The notes under the pieces are model-generated. The model ran no database searches and had not been told where the DNA came from. It worked only from the letters and a program-made list of their open reading frames with translations. From NCBI GenBank assembly GCA_002383665.1, contig DFZI01000090.1, positions 1 through 8,031 on the forward strand: 8,031 bases of DNA, written 5' to 3'. Both the position numbers and the translations under genes were made by a program. Shown one piece after another: positions 1-6,930 of this stretch (position 1 is the first letter of the stretch; every line of letters begins with the position of its first letter). Origin of the DNA: Dehalococcoidia bacterium UBA4060 (lineage in GTDB: Bacteria; Chloroflexota; Dehalococcoidia; GIF9; UBA5629).

Positions 1-1033
1 CCCTATGGCCGGTAATGACCGCAGTAGACACTGCTACCGTACTTGATGTCACGGTGGAGACGGGTGCCACCATGGACGCTATGCACACTGTCGAACCTCC
101 CGCACGCACTCCGGCATATGCGGCAGACGGCTTCCTCAGCAACAGGTAAACCGCCACACCAGCTCCCAGTGCCAGCAGTCCCAGAAAGAGCAAATATACC
201 ACCCACCGGCTGTCCGTCAGGATGTCAGGAGTGCCCGGCCCGCTGGTGACCAGGGCGGTGCCTGAATCACCTCCATCTGATCCTGTATATTCATCAGCAA
301 CTACTGTGCCCGCGCTGATGTCGCTTCTGGTGGTATAGGTGAGGGGCGATACGGTCACCGTGGTACTGGCGCCAACCGTACCCAGACTATTTTTAGCCGT
401 CAGCATATAGGTAGTCGTATATCGTGGAGACACCGTGTATGACCCGCTGGCGGCAACCACTCCAATCGAGGGTGTGATGGTGACGGTATCGGCATTATCG
501 ACCGACCAGGATAATGTCGATTTTTGTCCTGGCTGGATGTAGCCGGCATCGGCGCCGAACGTTGTAATCACCGGCACATAATTGGTAGTCTGTACTGTGG
601 TCTGCGGCTGCTGGTAAATGATCACAGGTGCGCTGTAGCCCGGATCGGCCTGATTATACCACCCGGAGTAGCCGTAACCCTGCCAGGGGACCTGTGGTTG
701 GGTCGGGGGAGGTGGAGGAGGAACAGGCTGTATCGGATTTGTTATCGGCGGGTAGGCATTATCAGGAGTTTCCGGTGGATTCGGATTCGGCGGGTAGGCA
801 TTATCGGGAGATTCTGGCGGAGGCGGTGGTGGCAATGGATCAGGAACCGGAGAATAGGAGTTATCGGGATTCTCCGGTGGAGGATCAGGCAGCCCGGTTG
901 AATTATCCGCCAGCACAGTCTGTGCAGCCACATCTCCGGCAGTGTACTGTGCAGCAAAGACAGGCACGGCCGGGACCAATGCAAGAGAAGCAGCCATTAT
1001 TGCCCCTGTAACAGCTAACACATGTTTTAACAA
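1..1033 (-). CDS. Secreted, membrane-anchored Pro-rich / Ig-like domain protein (partial, C-terminus off left edge)
   Basis: An open frame of 344 codons runs from a TTG at 1033-1031 to the left edge with no stop. A strong Shine-Dalgarno AGGAGGG (1050-1044) lies upstream and there is no ATG near the start, so TTG is chosen; GTG at 1021 is an alternative. Residues 1-27 form a signal peptide (K3, hydrophobic core, VFA|AQ cleavage). Residues 49-114 are Pro-rich with three PPExPDNxYxP units. Residues about 153-228 form an Ig-like beta domain with PGQKSTLSWSV and a TTTYMLTAKNSLGTV-type C-terminal strand, a pattern I know from Chloroflexi and other bacterial surface proteins. W277-L299 is a TM helix followed by R300-K301, so the bulk should be outside the cell. 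The tail (302-344) is Ser/Thr/Val-rich. Specific function is unknown; cell-surface or adhesive display is an inference. The frame is continuous with coherent domains, so the coding call is firm although the protein is incomplete. Confidence 0.85.
   Translation of the reverse strand, partial: MLKHVLAVTGAIMAASLALVPAVPVFAAQYTAGDVAAQTVLADNSTGLPDPPPENPDNSYSPVPDPLPPPPPPESPDNAYPPNPNPPETPDNAYPPITNPIQPVPPPPPPTQPQVPWQGYGYSGWYNQADPGYSAPVIIYQQPQTTVQTTNYVPVITTFGADAGYIQPGQKSTLSWSVDNADTVTITPSIGVVAASGSYTVSPRYTTTYMLTAKNSLGTVGASTTVTVSPLTYTTRSDISAGTVVADEYTGSDGGDSGTALVTSGPGTPDILTDSRWVVYLLFLGLLALGAGVAVYLLLRKPSAAYAGVRAGGSTVCIASMVAPVSTVTSSTVAVSTAVITGHR
746..880 (-). repeat. Pro-rich tandem repeat inside the surface protein (PPExPDNxYxP x3)
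   Basis: Three imperfect copies encode PPENPDNSYSP, PPESPDNAYPP and PPETPDNAYPP (residues 52-62, 72-82, 86-96). An 18-bp block is identical at 746-763 and 788-805 (42 bp, 14 codons apart). A diverged third copy starts at 848 (60 bp further, lengthened by extra prolines). All spacings are multiples of three, so the repeats evolve under coding constraint. They probably form an extended stalk. Confidence 0.85.
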
Positions 1034-1043
1034 ATTTCTTAGA

Positions 1044-1050
1044 CCCTCCT
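1044..1050 (-). promoter_or_regulatory. Shine-Dalgarno for the surface protein
   Basis: AGGAGGG on the minus strand ends 10 nt before the TTG at 1033 and decides that non-ATG start. The next candidate, GTG at 1021, would be 22 nt away and would shorten the charged N-region of the signal peptide. Confidence 0.65.
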
Positions 1051-1117
1051 TTGGATATCAAGCGACGTGGATCGATTACCATTTACACGTTTCATCCTGA
1101 TTCAAATATAGACTGCC

Positions 1118-1144
1118 TGGCCGGCATCTGCTTGACCGGCATCT
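1118..1144. repeat. Pair of 12-bp direct repeats in the divergent intergenic region
   Basis: TGGCCGGCATCT (1118-1129) and TGACCGGCATCT (1133-1144) differ at one base and start 15 bp apart, between the divergent surface-protein gene and DUF2905-queA. They could be a regulator binding site or chance; nothing in the sequence decides. Confidence 0.3.
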
Positions 1145-1201
1145 TACGAATCTCTGACCCTATCCTGACATCTGGCTGACAGGTGGCTGCCCAAAACCTT
1201 T

Positions 1202-1230
1202 TTGCCCCATGCCTTACTTTCGGCTAAAAT
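1202..1230 (+). promoter_or_regulatory. Candidate sigma70-type promoter for DUF2905-queA (leaderless start)
   Basis: TTGCCC (1202-1207, 4/6 to the -35 consensus), a spacer of exactly 17 bp, and TAAAAT (1225-1230, 5/6 to the -10). The predicted transcription start, seven bases after the -10 hexamer, is position 1237, the G of the GTG start codon. No Shine-Dalgarno lies in front of that codon, so the elements agree on leaderless translation. Confidence 0.55.
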
Positions 1231-1236
1231 CTGCCT

Positions 1237-1464
1237 GTGGATTTAACAGGACTCGGCAAAATTCTGCTCATTTTCGGCGGCGTGATCATCATCGTCGGGC
1301 TATTGCTAATATTCAACCAGCATATCCCCTTTCTGGGCAGGCTGCCGGGCGACATCTTCGTCAGGAAGGGCAACTTCTCCTTCTATTTCCCCATCGTCAC
1401 CTTCCTCATCGTCAGCATCGTGTTGACCATCATCATCAACCTGGTACTGCGCTTCTTTAAATAA
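1237..1464 (+). CDS. DUF2905 family small membrane protein
   Basis: A 75-residue protein with two hydrophobic helices (about 7-26 and 50-72) around a conserved loop containing PFLGRLPGDI (31-40) and GNFSFYFP (45-52). This is the DUF2905 layout and usual length (about 70 aa). Its molecular function is not known to me. The start is GTG at 1237; an in-frame TAA at 1225-1227 rules out anything earlier except a CTG, and no ribosome binding site precedes it (see the leaderless promoter). From memory, DUF2905 genes often sit between ruvB and queA in bacterial operons. Here ruvB is absent and queA follows 66 bp downstream on the same strand, so co-transcription is likely. Confidence 0.85.
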   Translation: MDLTGLGKILLIFGGVIIIVGLLLIFNQHIPFLGRLPGDIFVRKGNFSFYFPIVTFLIVSIVLTIIINLVLRFFK

Positions 1465-1530
1465 ATGAACCGCTCACAATCATGCCATCGTAAACGAATG
1501 CGGTCGAAGCCATGCCGCGCCTGAGGCAAC

Positions 1531-2550
1531 ATGAAGCTGTCTGATTTCGATTATGACCTGCCTGCCCGCTTCATCGCCCAGCACCCTGCAGAGCCGAGGG
1601 ACAGCTCGCGCCTGCTGGTGCTGGACCGCTCCACTGGCCTGATCCGGCACCGCTCCTTCCGCGACCTGCCCGAATACCTGGATCCCGGCGATACACTGGT
1701 CTTCAACAACAGCCGCGTCATACCCGCTCGCCTCAAGGGCACCATCGATGAGGGGGAAAGAAAAGCCGAGATCCTCCTCCTCAAGCAGCTTAATCCATCA
1801 ACCTGGGAAGCGCTGGTACGCCCGGGACGCAGGCTGCGTGAAGGTGCTTATGTAAAGCTATCCGATAGGCAGGGGCTCCAGACAAAAGCCACCATCACAG
1901 GCAGGCATGAGGACGGCACCCGTGTGGTAGAGTTCTCACATCCTGAAGCGCTGGAGAAGATGGGCGAGATGCCCCTGCCTCCCTACATCAAGTCCCATCT
2001 GGAGGATACTGAACGCTACCAGACCGTCTATTCTCAAATCACGGGCAGCGCAGCTGCCCCTACCGCCGGCCTGCACTTCACCCCCGGGCTGCTGGACGGA
2101 ATACACCGGAGAGGCGTAAATCTGGTCTTCGTTACACTGCATATCGGGCTGGATACCTTCCAGCCCGTAAGGGTAGCAAATCCTGAGCATCATAAGATAC
2201 ATACGGAATACGGGCAGATCACGGCGGAGGCCGCAGAGGTCATTAACTCCACGAGAAAGGCAGGCAAGCGGGTGATTGCGGTAGGCACCACATCGGTCCG
2301 CCTGATCGAGGAGGCTTCCCGGACGAGCGAGACAAAGCCGTTTGCGGGGCAGGTGGGCATCTTCATCCTGCCCGGCTACCATTTCAGAGCGGTAGATGCC
2401 ATGCTGACCAATTTCCACCTGCCGAAATCGACGCTGATCATGATGGTCTCGGCCTTTGCGGGGCGCGAGACCATCCTCCATGCCTACGAAACAGCCAAGG
2501 CCGAAGGCTACCGCTTTTACAGCTTCGGCGATGCCATGTTGATCCTTTAG
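1531..2550 (+). CDS. queA: S-adenosylmethionine:tRNA ribosyltransferase-isomerase QueA
   Basis: QueA transfers and isomerises the ribosyl moiety of SAM onto 7-aminomethyl-7-deazaguanine in the tRNA wobble position, giving epoxyqueuosine; it acts in the cytoplasm. The 339-residue length is normal. Visible family motifs are DTLVFNNSRVIPARL (54-68), GSAAAPTAGLHFT (172-184), VTLHIGLDTFQPV (201-213), HKIHTEY (221-227), VGTTSVRLIE (251-260), NFHLPKSTLIMMVSAF (294-309) and the C-terminal FGDAMLIL. The ATG at 1531 starts the standard MKLSDFDYDLP sequence, with a weak TGAGG (1522-1526) only 4 nt upstream. It follows DUF2905 and is probably read through from that promoter. Its TAG stop directly abuts the stop of the convergent Fe-S oxidoreductase gene. 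The gene looks intact. Confidence 0.97.
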   Translation: MKLSDFDYDLPARFIAQHPAEPRDSSRLLVLDRSTGLIRHRSFRDLPEYLDPGDTLVFNNSRVIPARLKGTIDEGERKAEILLLKQLNPSTWEALVRPGRRLREGAYVKLSDRQGLQTKATITGRHEDGTRVVEFSHPEALEKMGEMPLPPYIKSHLEDTERYQTVYSQITGSAAAPTAGLHFTPGLLDGIHRRGVNLVFVTLHIGLDTFQPVRVANPEHHKIHTEYGQITAEAAEVINSTRKAGKRVIAVGTTSVRLIEEASRTSETKPFAGQVGIFILPGYHFRAVDAMLTNFHLPKSTLIMMVSAFAGRETILHAYETAKAEGYRFYSFGDAMLIL

Positions 2551-4530
2551 CTATTTGAGCGCCTTCTCCACCAGCTCAGAAAGCTCGATGACCTTGACCT
2601 TCTCGGGCGCCTTGATATCGGTCAACCCATCCTCCATCATGGTCACACAATAGGGGCAGCATACGCAGATGGTGTCGGGATCGGACTCCATGGCCTGGTT
2701 CACCCTGGCCATGTTGATCCGGGTTCCTTCGGTCTCCTCCATCCACATACGGCCTCCGCCGGCACCGCAGCAAAATGACAATTCCCTGTTCTTCTTCATC
2801 TCCAGCGGCGCCTTGCCGGTAGCCATCTCAATCAGCTTGCGCGGCTGATCGAACACACCGTTATAACGTCCCAGATAGCATGAATCGTGGAAGACGAGCC
2901 TGCCGGCATCGACCTTCCCTTCCAGCTTCAGCCTGCCGGACTCGATCAATTGCGATATCAACTCGGCATGGTGAATGACTTCGAAATCGCCGCCGAACTG
3001 TTTGTAGTCGTTCTTGAGCGTATTGTAGCAATGCGGGCACTCGACGATGATCTTCTTCACGCCCGCATCATTAAAGACCTTGATGTTCTCCCTGGCCATC
3101 CTGTCGAAGACATACTCGTTGCCCAACCGCCGGGCACTGTCGCCGCAGCATTTCTCATCCTTGCCGAATGTGCCCCATGATACGCCGGCGGCATTGAGAA
3201 TACGCGCGATGGCCGCAGTATTGCGCTTGTTGCGGGTATCCAGCGAGCCGGCACACCCCGTATAGAACAGATATTCGGTCTTGCCCTTCTCGAAGGCCGG
3301 AGCCTGCACCTCGGCCACCCAGCGGCCACGCTCGGCCGGTATAATGCCCCAGGGATTGCTGCGGTTCTCCAGGTTCTCGAACAGCGAGAGCAGCTCATCG
3401 GGAAATTTGGCCTGCATCTCAACCAGGTCACGGCGCATGTAGACCAGCTTGGGGACATGCTCGATAAAAACGGGACAGACCTCCATGCAGGCTCCGCAGG
3501 TGGTGCAGGCCCAGATGGTATCTTCCTTCACGCTGCCCTCCCTTCCTCCACCGATCAGCGGAAGCTGCGGCTCCTTACCTTTCCTGATCAGCCCTCCGTT
3601 ATGCAGGAGGTTGACCTTGATATCGTGTATCACCAGGCGAGGCTTTAGATCCTTACCCGTGCTGGCAGCCGGACAGTTGTCAGTGCAGCGGCCGCACTCG
3701 GTGCAGGAATAAGAGTCAAACAGGTCTTTCCAGCGCATCCTGTCCACACGCCCGGCGCCATAGACATTTTCTTTCTGGAACACCTCGGGCGTCTGCGTGT
3801 TGACCTTGTCGATGCTTTTGAAGAAGCAGTTGGGGATGGAGGTGAGTATATGCATATGCTTGCTGTAGGGCAAATAGCAGAGAAAGCCCAGCAGGGCAAA
3901 GGCGTGGATCCACCAGAAGACCAGTTTCATAGTCTCCAGTGTGGCCGGCATAATGCCGGAGAAAAGCATTCCTACAAAAGAAGATACCGGCATATAAGCC
4001 GCGGCCTGCTCATTGCCCAGGGCGATATCACTTCCATGCAAGCTGAAGAAAGCCAGCATCAGAATGCCCACCAGACCCAGGATCACGAAGGCGTCAACCG
4101 TTTTGGCATCGATGTATTTGGGTGCGAACCATAACCGGCGGCTGATGGCCACGATCACGGCCACCAGTGCCACTATGGATACGATGTCGAAGATAAGCGC
4201 CAGAGCGTAATAAAGTCCCTGTGGTAAATATGATAGAGCTATAACCTCGGGGAACAGCCCGTGTAACAGGAACTCCGTGTTGGAGATAAGCAGGATCAGG
4301 AAGCACCAGAAGAAGATGAAGTGGTTCCAGCCGAAGGGATATTTACCTGATACTACGCGCTTCTGCCCGAAAGCATACAGCAGCATGTTTACGAAGCGCA
4401 GTCCGATCCTGTCGAACCGGTTATCGGCTCTGCCCAGCGTCACCAGGCTGAACCGCTGCCAGCAGCTCCAGAGAAAAAATATAATAGCTACCGCGAATAC
4501 GATAGCGAACATTGTCACACGTAAAGTCAT
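2551..4530 (-). CDS. Membrane-bound Fe-S/CCG-domain oxidoreductase, probable ETF:menaquinone oxidoreductase
   Basis: A 659-residue protein. The N-terminal third (about 4-222) has roughly five or six hydrophobic helices resembling the NarI-like haem-b domain; candidate haem ligands are H70, H90, H165, H209, H225 and H227. Two 4Fe-4S motifs follow: C276/C279/C282/C286-P and C342/C345/C348/C352-P. Two cysteine-rich CCG domains come next: C426, CCG at 461-463, CPHC 498-501; then HDSC (548-551), CCGAGGG (587-593), CCPYC (624-628). This is HdrD-like architecture fused to a membrane cytochrome, as in the DUF224-type ETF:(methyl)menaquinone oxidoreductases of syntrophs and other anaerobes. It is the last gene of the etf operon, 26 nt after etfA, with Shine-Dalgarno GGAGG 8 nt before the ATG. 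The inferred role is passing electrons from EtfAB to menaquinone. A heterodisulfide-reductase-like or GlpC-like role is less likely given the neighbours. All cluster cysteines are present. Confidence 0.88.
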   Translation of the reverse strand: MTLRVTMFAIVFAVAIIFFLWSCWQRFSLVTLGRADNRFDRIGLRFVNMLLYAFGQKRVVSGKYPFGWNHFIFFWCFLILLISNTEFLLHGLFPEVIALSYLPQGLYYALALIFDIVSIVALVAVIVAISRRLWFAPKYIDAKTVDAFVILGLVGILMLAFFSLHGSDIALGNEQAAAYMPVSSFVGMLFSGIMPATLETMKLVFWWIHAFALLGFLCYLPYSKHMHILTSIPNCFFKSIDKVNTQTPEVFQKENVYGAGRVDRMRWKDLFDSYSCTECGRCTDNCPAASTGKDLKPRLVIHDIKVNLLHNGGLIRKGKEPQLPLIGGGREGSVKEDTIWACTTCGACMEVCPVFIEHVPKLVYMRRDLVEMQAKFPDELLSLFENLENRSNPWGIIPAERGRWVAEVQAPAFEKGKTEYLFYTGCAGSLDTRNKRNTAAIARILNAAGVSWGTFGKDEKCCGDSARRLGNEYVFDRMARENIKVFNDAGVKKIIVECPHCYNTLKNDYKQFGGDFEVIHHAELISQLIESGRLKLEGKVDAGRLVFHDSCYLGRYNGVFDQPRKLIEMATGKAPLEMKKNRELSFCCGAGGGRMWMEETEGTRINMARVNQAMESDPDTICVCCPYCVTMMEDGLTDIKAPEKVKVIELSELVEKALK

Positions 4531-4538
4531 CTAATAAT

Positions 4539-4543
4539 CCTCC
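4539..4543 (-). promoter_or_regulatory. Shine-Dalgarno for the Fe-S oxidoreductase gene
   Basis: GGAGG on the minus strand sits 8 nt before the ATG at 4530, inside the 26-nt gap after the etfA stop. It supports the ATG and independent translation initiation within the operon. Confidence 0.7.
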
Positions 4544-4556
4544 ATCAAGTATCCCA

Positions 4557-5900
4557 TCAGGACTTCGATTGCGCCCTCAGCTCTTTTAGCTGCCGGGTCA
4601 AAGCAGGCACTATCTTGAACAGGTCACCGACGAGACCGTAATGCGCAACTTCAAAAATGGGCGCATTTTTGTCGCGGTTGATGGCTACAATAATGTCGGA
4701 GTTCTGCATGCCTACCAGATGTTGAATGGCGCCGCTGATGCCGCAGGCAATATAGATCTTGGGACGTACGGTCTTGCCCGTCTGGCCCACCTGCCTCTCC
4801 TGGGGCATCCAGCCGGCATCCACGGCTGCGCGCGAGCAGGCAACCACACCACCCAGCTCATCAGCCAGCTCCTGCAAAACCTTGAAATTATCGGGATGCT
4901 GCACACCCCTTCCCCCGGAAACAATGACGTCGGCACCGGCCACGTCCACAGCACCGTCTGTCTTTCCCTGTATAATCTCAAGGACCTTGGTACAGATCTC
5001 ATCCTCGCTGATATCGATAACCTCATGGATTATCTCACCCTTGCGGTTAGGGTCCTTCTCAGGCATGTGGAAGGTGTGAGGCCTGACCGTGGACATCTGC
5101 GGCCAGATTTTCTCGGTGACGATGGTGGCCATGATGTTGCCGCCAAAGGCCGGCCGCGTCTGCATGAGCAAACGCCTGTCACTGTCCACCGCCAGCCCTG
5201 TGCAGTCTGCTGTCAGGCCCGTCCTCAGCTCGGTGGCAACTGCACCCGCCAGGTCGCGCCCCACGCCAGTCGCCCCGACCAGCATGATCTCAGGCTTGTA
5301 TTTTCTGACGAGGCTGCACACCGCTCTGAAGTAAGGTCCGGTACGATAGTAACGATAGACAGGATGATCGACCAGGTAGACCTTGTCGGCACCGTAGGCA
5401 ATGGCCTCATAACACAAATTCTCGACCTTGTTGCCAATGATGACGGCAGCGGTCTCGACATTAAGCTGCCTGGCCAGCGTGGAACCCACTCCCAGCAGCT
5501 CCCAGGAAACCGCGGCCGGCACGCCATCGACCTGCTCGACAAAGACCCACAGGCCCTTGTATTCACCATGCCCTTTAGGCAGGGCATCCTCCTCAACTTC
5601 CTCCTCAGGCTCGGCCACGGCTGCTCCACCACCCTGCGCCTCCATCCTGGCTATCTCTTCCAGCAGCTTCTGTTGCTCGGGGGTATAGTAAATCTCCAGC
5701 GCCTCGGCCGGACAGACCTTGATGCATCTGCGGCAGCCTGTGCACCTGGACGCATCAATGATAGGCTCACCAGATTCAGACATCTCGATAACATGCTTTG
5801 CGCAGACGCTCTGGCAGCGGGCGCCACAGGCTATGCACTTGGCGGGCAAAAGCCTGGCTACGCCCAGAGGCTTTTTTATCTTCTTTTTCTCTTCTTCCAT
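4557..5900 (-). CDS. etfA: Electron transfer flavoprotein alpha subunit with N-terminal ferredoxin domain
   Basis: A 447-residue protein, about 110 longer than a plain EtfA because of an N-terminal 2x[4Fe-4S] ferredoxin domain. Cysteines are C22/C25/C29/C33 (spacing CX2CX3CX3C, no Pro after the last) and the canonical C53/C56/C59/C63-P. An acidic, Glu-rich linker (about 85-112) leads to the alpha/beta domain (from about 116, GLWVFVEQVDG). The C-terminal FAD domain shows VIVSGGRGV (325-333), SRAAVDAGW (356-364), QVGQTGKTVRP (370-380), GISGAIQHLVGM (387-398) and INRDKNAPIF (407-416). It pairs with EtfB to accept electrons from acyl-CoA dehydrogenases. It lies 29 nt after etfB and 26 nt before the membrane oxidoreductase. 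The ATG lacks a clear Shine-Dalgarno, having only a GGGG 10 nt upstream. Ferredoxin-fused EtfA is known in anaerobes, including some bifurcating ETFs; the extra clusters may relay electrons to the membrane partner. Confidence 0.95.
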   Translation of the reverse strand: MEEEKKKIKKPLGVARLLPAKCIACGARCQSVCAKHVIEMSESGEPIIDASRCTGCRRCIKVCPAEALEIYYTPEQQKLLEEIARMEAQGGGAAVAEPEEEVEEDALPKGHGEYKGLWVFVEQVDGVPAAVSWELLGVGSTLARQLNVETAAVIIGNKVENLCYEAIAYGADKVYLVDHPVYRYYRTGPYFRAVCSLVRKYKPEIMLVGATGVGRDLAGAVATELRTGLTADCTGLAVDSDRRLLMQTRPAFGGNIMATIVTEKIWPQMSTVRPHTFHMPEKDPNRKGEIIHEVIDISEDEICTKVLEIIQGKTDGAVDVAGADVIVSGGRGVQHPDNFKVLQELADELGGVVACSRAAVDAGWMPQERQVGQTGKTVRPKIYIACGISGAIQHLVGMQNSDIIVAINRDKNAPIFEVAHYGLVGDLFKIVPALTRQLKELRAQSKS

Positions 5901-5929
5901 TTTATATATGCCCCGGTTAAATGATTTTC

Positions 5930-6748
5930 CTATTGCAACGATATAAGATTCTTGCTGACCAGCTTGTTGATCAGCATGCGGGCCGCGTCTTCAGGATCCT
6001 GGACTTCGTCGCCGCCCAGTATCTGCCCCTTGGCCCTGTCAGGTGAAAAGATCCTGCGCACTGCCGTGGCCGAACCCTTCAGCCCTATCTCGTTCTCGTT
6101 CATCTGCATGATCTTGTTATCCCATACTGTGACTTTATAGTCCTGTGCCATCAGCCGCATAGGCACGGTAGGATAGCGGGGACGGTTGATCTCACGCAGG
6201 ACCGCGATCATGGCAGGGAAGCACGAGTTAAGAATCTCATAGCGTTCTTCGAACTTACAGCGCACAGTGATCCTCTTATTCTTGAGATCCAGCTCCTCGA
6301 TCCTGTCGACCGAGGTGAGCTGCTGGAACCCGAGGCGTGTGGCGATGCCGGGTCCCACCTGGGCGGTATCGCCGTCGATGGTCTGTTTGCCGCACAGCAC
6401 AAGTGCGACCTCCTCCTCCTCATTCAGCTTCCTGATAGCGGTGGCCAGCACCATACTGGTGGCCAGTGTATCTGCCCCTCCAAATGCCCGGTCACTGAGC
6501 AGGATAACATTGTCCACACCCACGGCAACCGCGTTGCGCAATGTTACCTCGGCGCTGGGAGGCCCCATGGAGATGGCTGTTACCTTGAATCCGTACCTGT
6601 CTTTCAAGCGCAGGCCTTCCTCCAGGGCATGGGCATCGAACGGGTTGATGATGGATGGCACGCCCTCACGTATGAGCGTCCCTTTGACTGGATCGATCTT
6701 AACCTGTGTCGTATCCGGCACCTGCTTGATACATGTTACGATTTGCAT
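5930..6748 (-). CDS. etfB: Electron transfer flavoprotein beta subunit
   Basis: EtfB of 272 residues, a normal length. It starts MQIVTCIKQVPDTTQVKID and shows the family hallmarks NPFDAHALEEGL (35-46), DRAFGGADTLAT (86-97) and CGKQTIDGDTAQVGPGIA (119-136), the last being the nucleotide-binding signature. DRAFxGADTxAT and DGDTAQVGP match, from memory, the anaerobe-type ETFs that include electron-bifurcating members rather than the mitochondrial type. It is the first gene of etfBA-oxidoreductase. The ATG at 6748 is preceded by a purine-rich GGGAGAG about 13 nt upstream, rather far for a Shine-Dalgarno. It forms the soluble ETF heterodimer with EtfA. Two candidate promoters lie in the upstream 6749-7047 region. 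The frame is intact. Confidence 0.97.
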   Translation of the reverse strand: MQIVTCIKQVPDTTQVKIDPVKGTLIREGVPSIINPFDAHALEEGLRLKDRYGFKVTAISMGPPSAEVTLRNAVAVGVDNVILLSDRAFGGADTLATSMVLATAIRKLNEEEEVALVLCGKQTIDGDTAQVGPGIATRLGFQQLTSVDRIEELDLKNKRITVRCKFEERYEILNSCFPAMIAVLREINRPRYPTVPMRLMAQDYKVTVWDNKIMQMNENEIGLKGSATAVRRIFSPDRAKGQILGGDEVQDPEDAARMLINKLVSKNLISLQ

Positions 6749-6779
6749 AGGTACTGTTTAGCTCTCCCTTCTGGATTTT

Positions 6780-6795
6780 TCCCCTGTTGAGGGGA
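6780..6795 (-). other. Small hairpin in the etf 5' UTR
   Basis: A six-base-pair inverted repeat TCCCCT...AGGGGA (6780-6785 with 6790-6795) encloses a 4-nt loop. It falls between the proximal promoter and etfB, starting about 6 nt after the predicted start site near 6801. It has no U-tract in either direction, so it is more likely a 5'-end stabilising or regulatory structure than a terminator. Confidence 0.4.
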
Positions 6796-6807
6796 CAGAA
6801 AACGTAA

Positions 6808-6837
6808 ATAATATTGTTTATATTGGATTCCTGTCAA
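6808..6837 (-). promoter_or_regulatory. Candidate proximal sigma70-type promoter of the etf operon
   Basis: On the minus strand a perfect TTGACA (6837-6832) is followed by an 18-bp spacer and TATTAT (6813-6808, 5/6). The predicted start is near 6801, giving a 5' UTR of about 53 nt before the etfB ATG at 6748. It lies in an AT-rich tract and reads directly into etfB. Confidence 0.6.
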
Positions 6838-6930
6838 TTTTTTTACAGTAAAAACACGCTAAAATTTCCTACCAAGTAAGAACCACTTCACCACAGGCAG
6901 CCGGGAAATCTGCCCCCACCATCCAAGTTC

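Noticed and set aside
746..880. CRISPR-like or satellite repeat
   Set aside because: Only three units, in-frame and coding for PDNxY stalk repeats; no spacer regularity.
524..1011. Two plus-strand Arg/Trp-rich frames with repeats over 524-1011
   Set aside because: The repeats mirror the Pro-rich stalk of the minus-strand surface protein, which has a signal peptide, domains and a strong Shine-Dalgarno.
1115..1160. Plus-strand promoter using TTGACC at 1132-1137
   Set aside because: No acceptable -10 at 16-18 bp; the TTGCCC/TAAAAT pair nearer the gene fits better.
1936..2481. 181-codon minus-strand frame inside queA
   Set aside because: Antisense shadow of an intact QueA with all family motifs; no ribosome binding site or recognisable protein.
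4641..5924. 427-codon open frame on the plus strand opposite etfA
   Set aside because: It lies entirely antisense to a well-recognised etfA; its composition (His/Arg/Leu-rich, no domain) is that of a mirror frame in GC-rich coding DNA.
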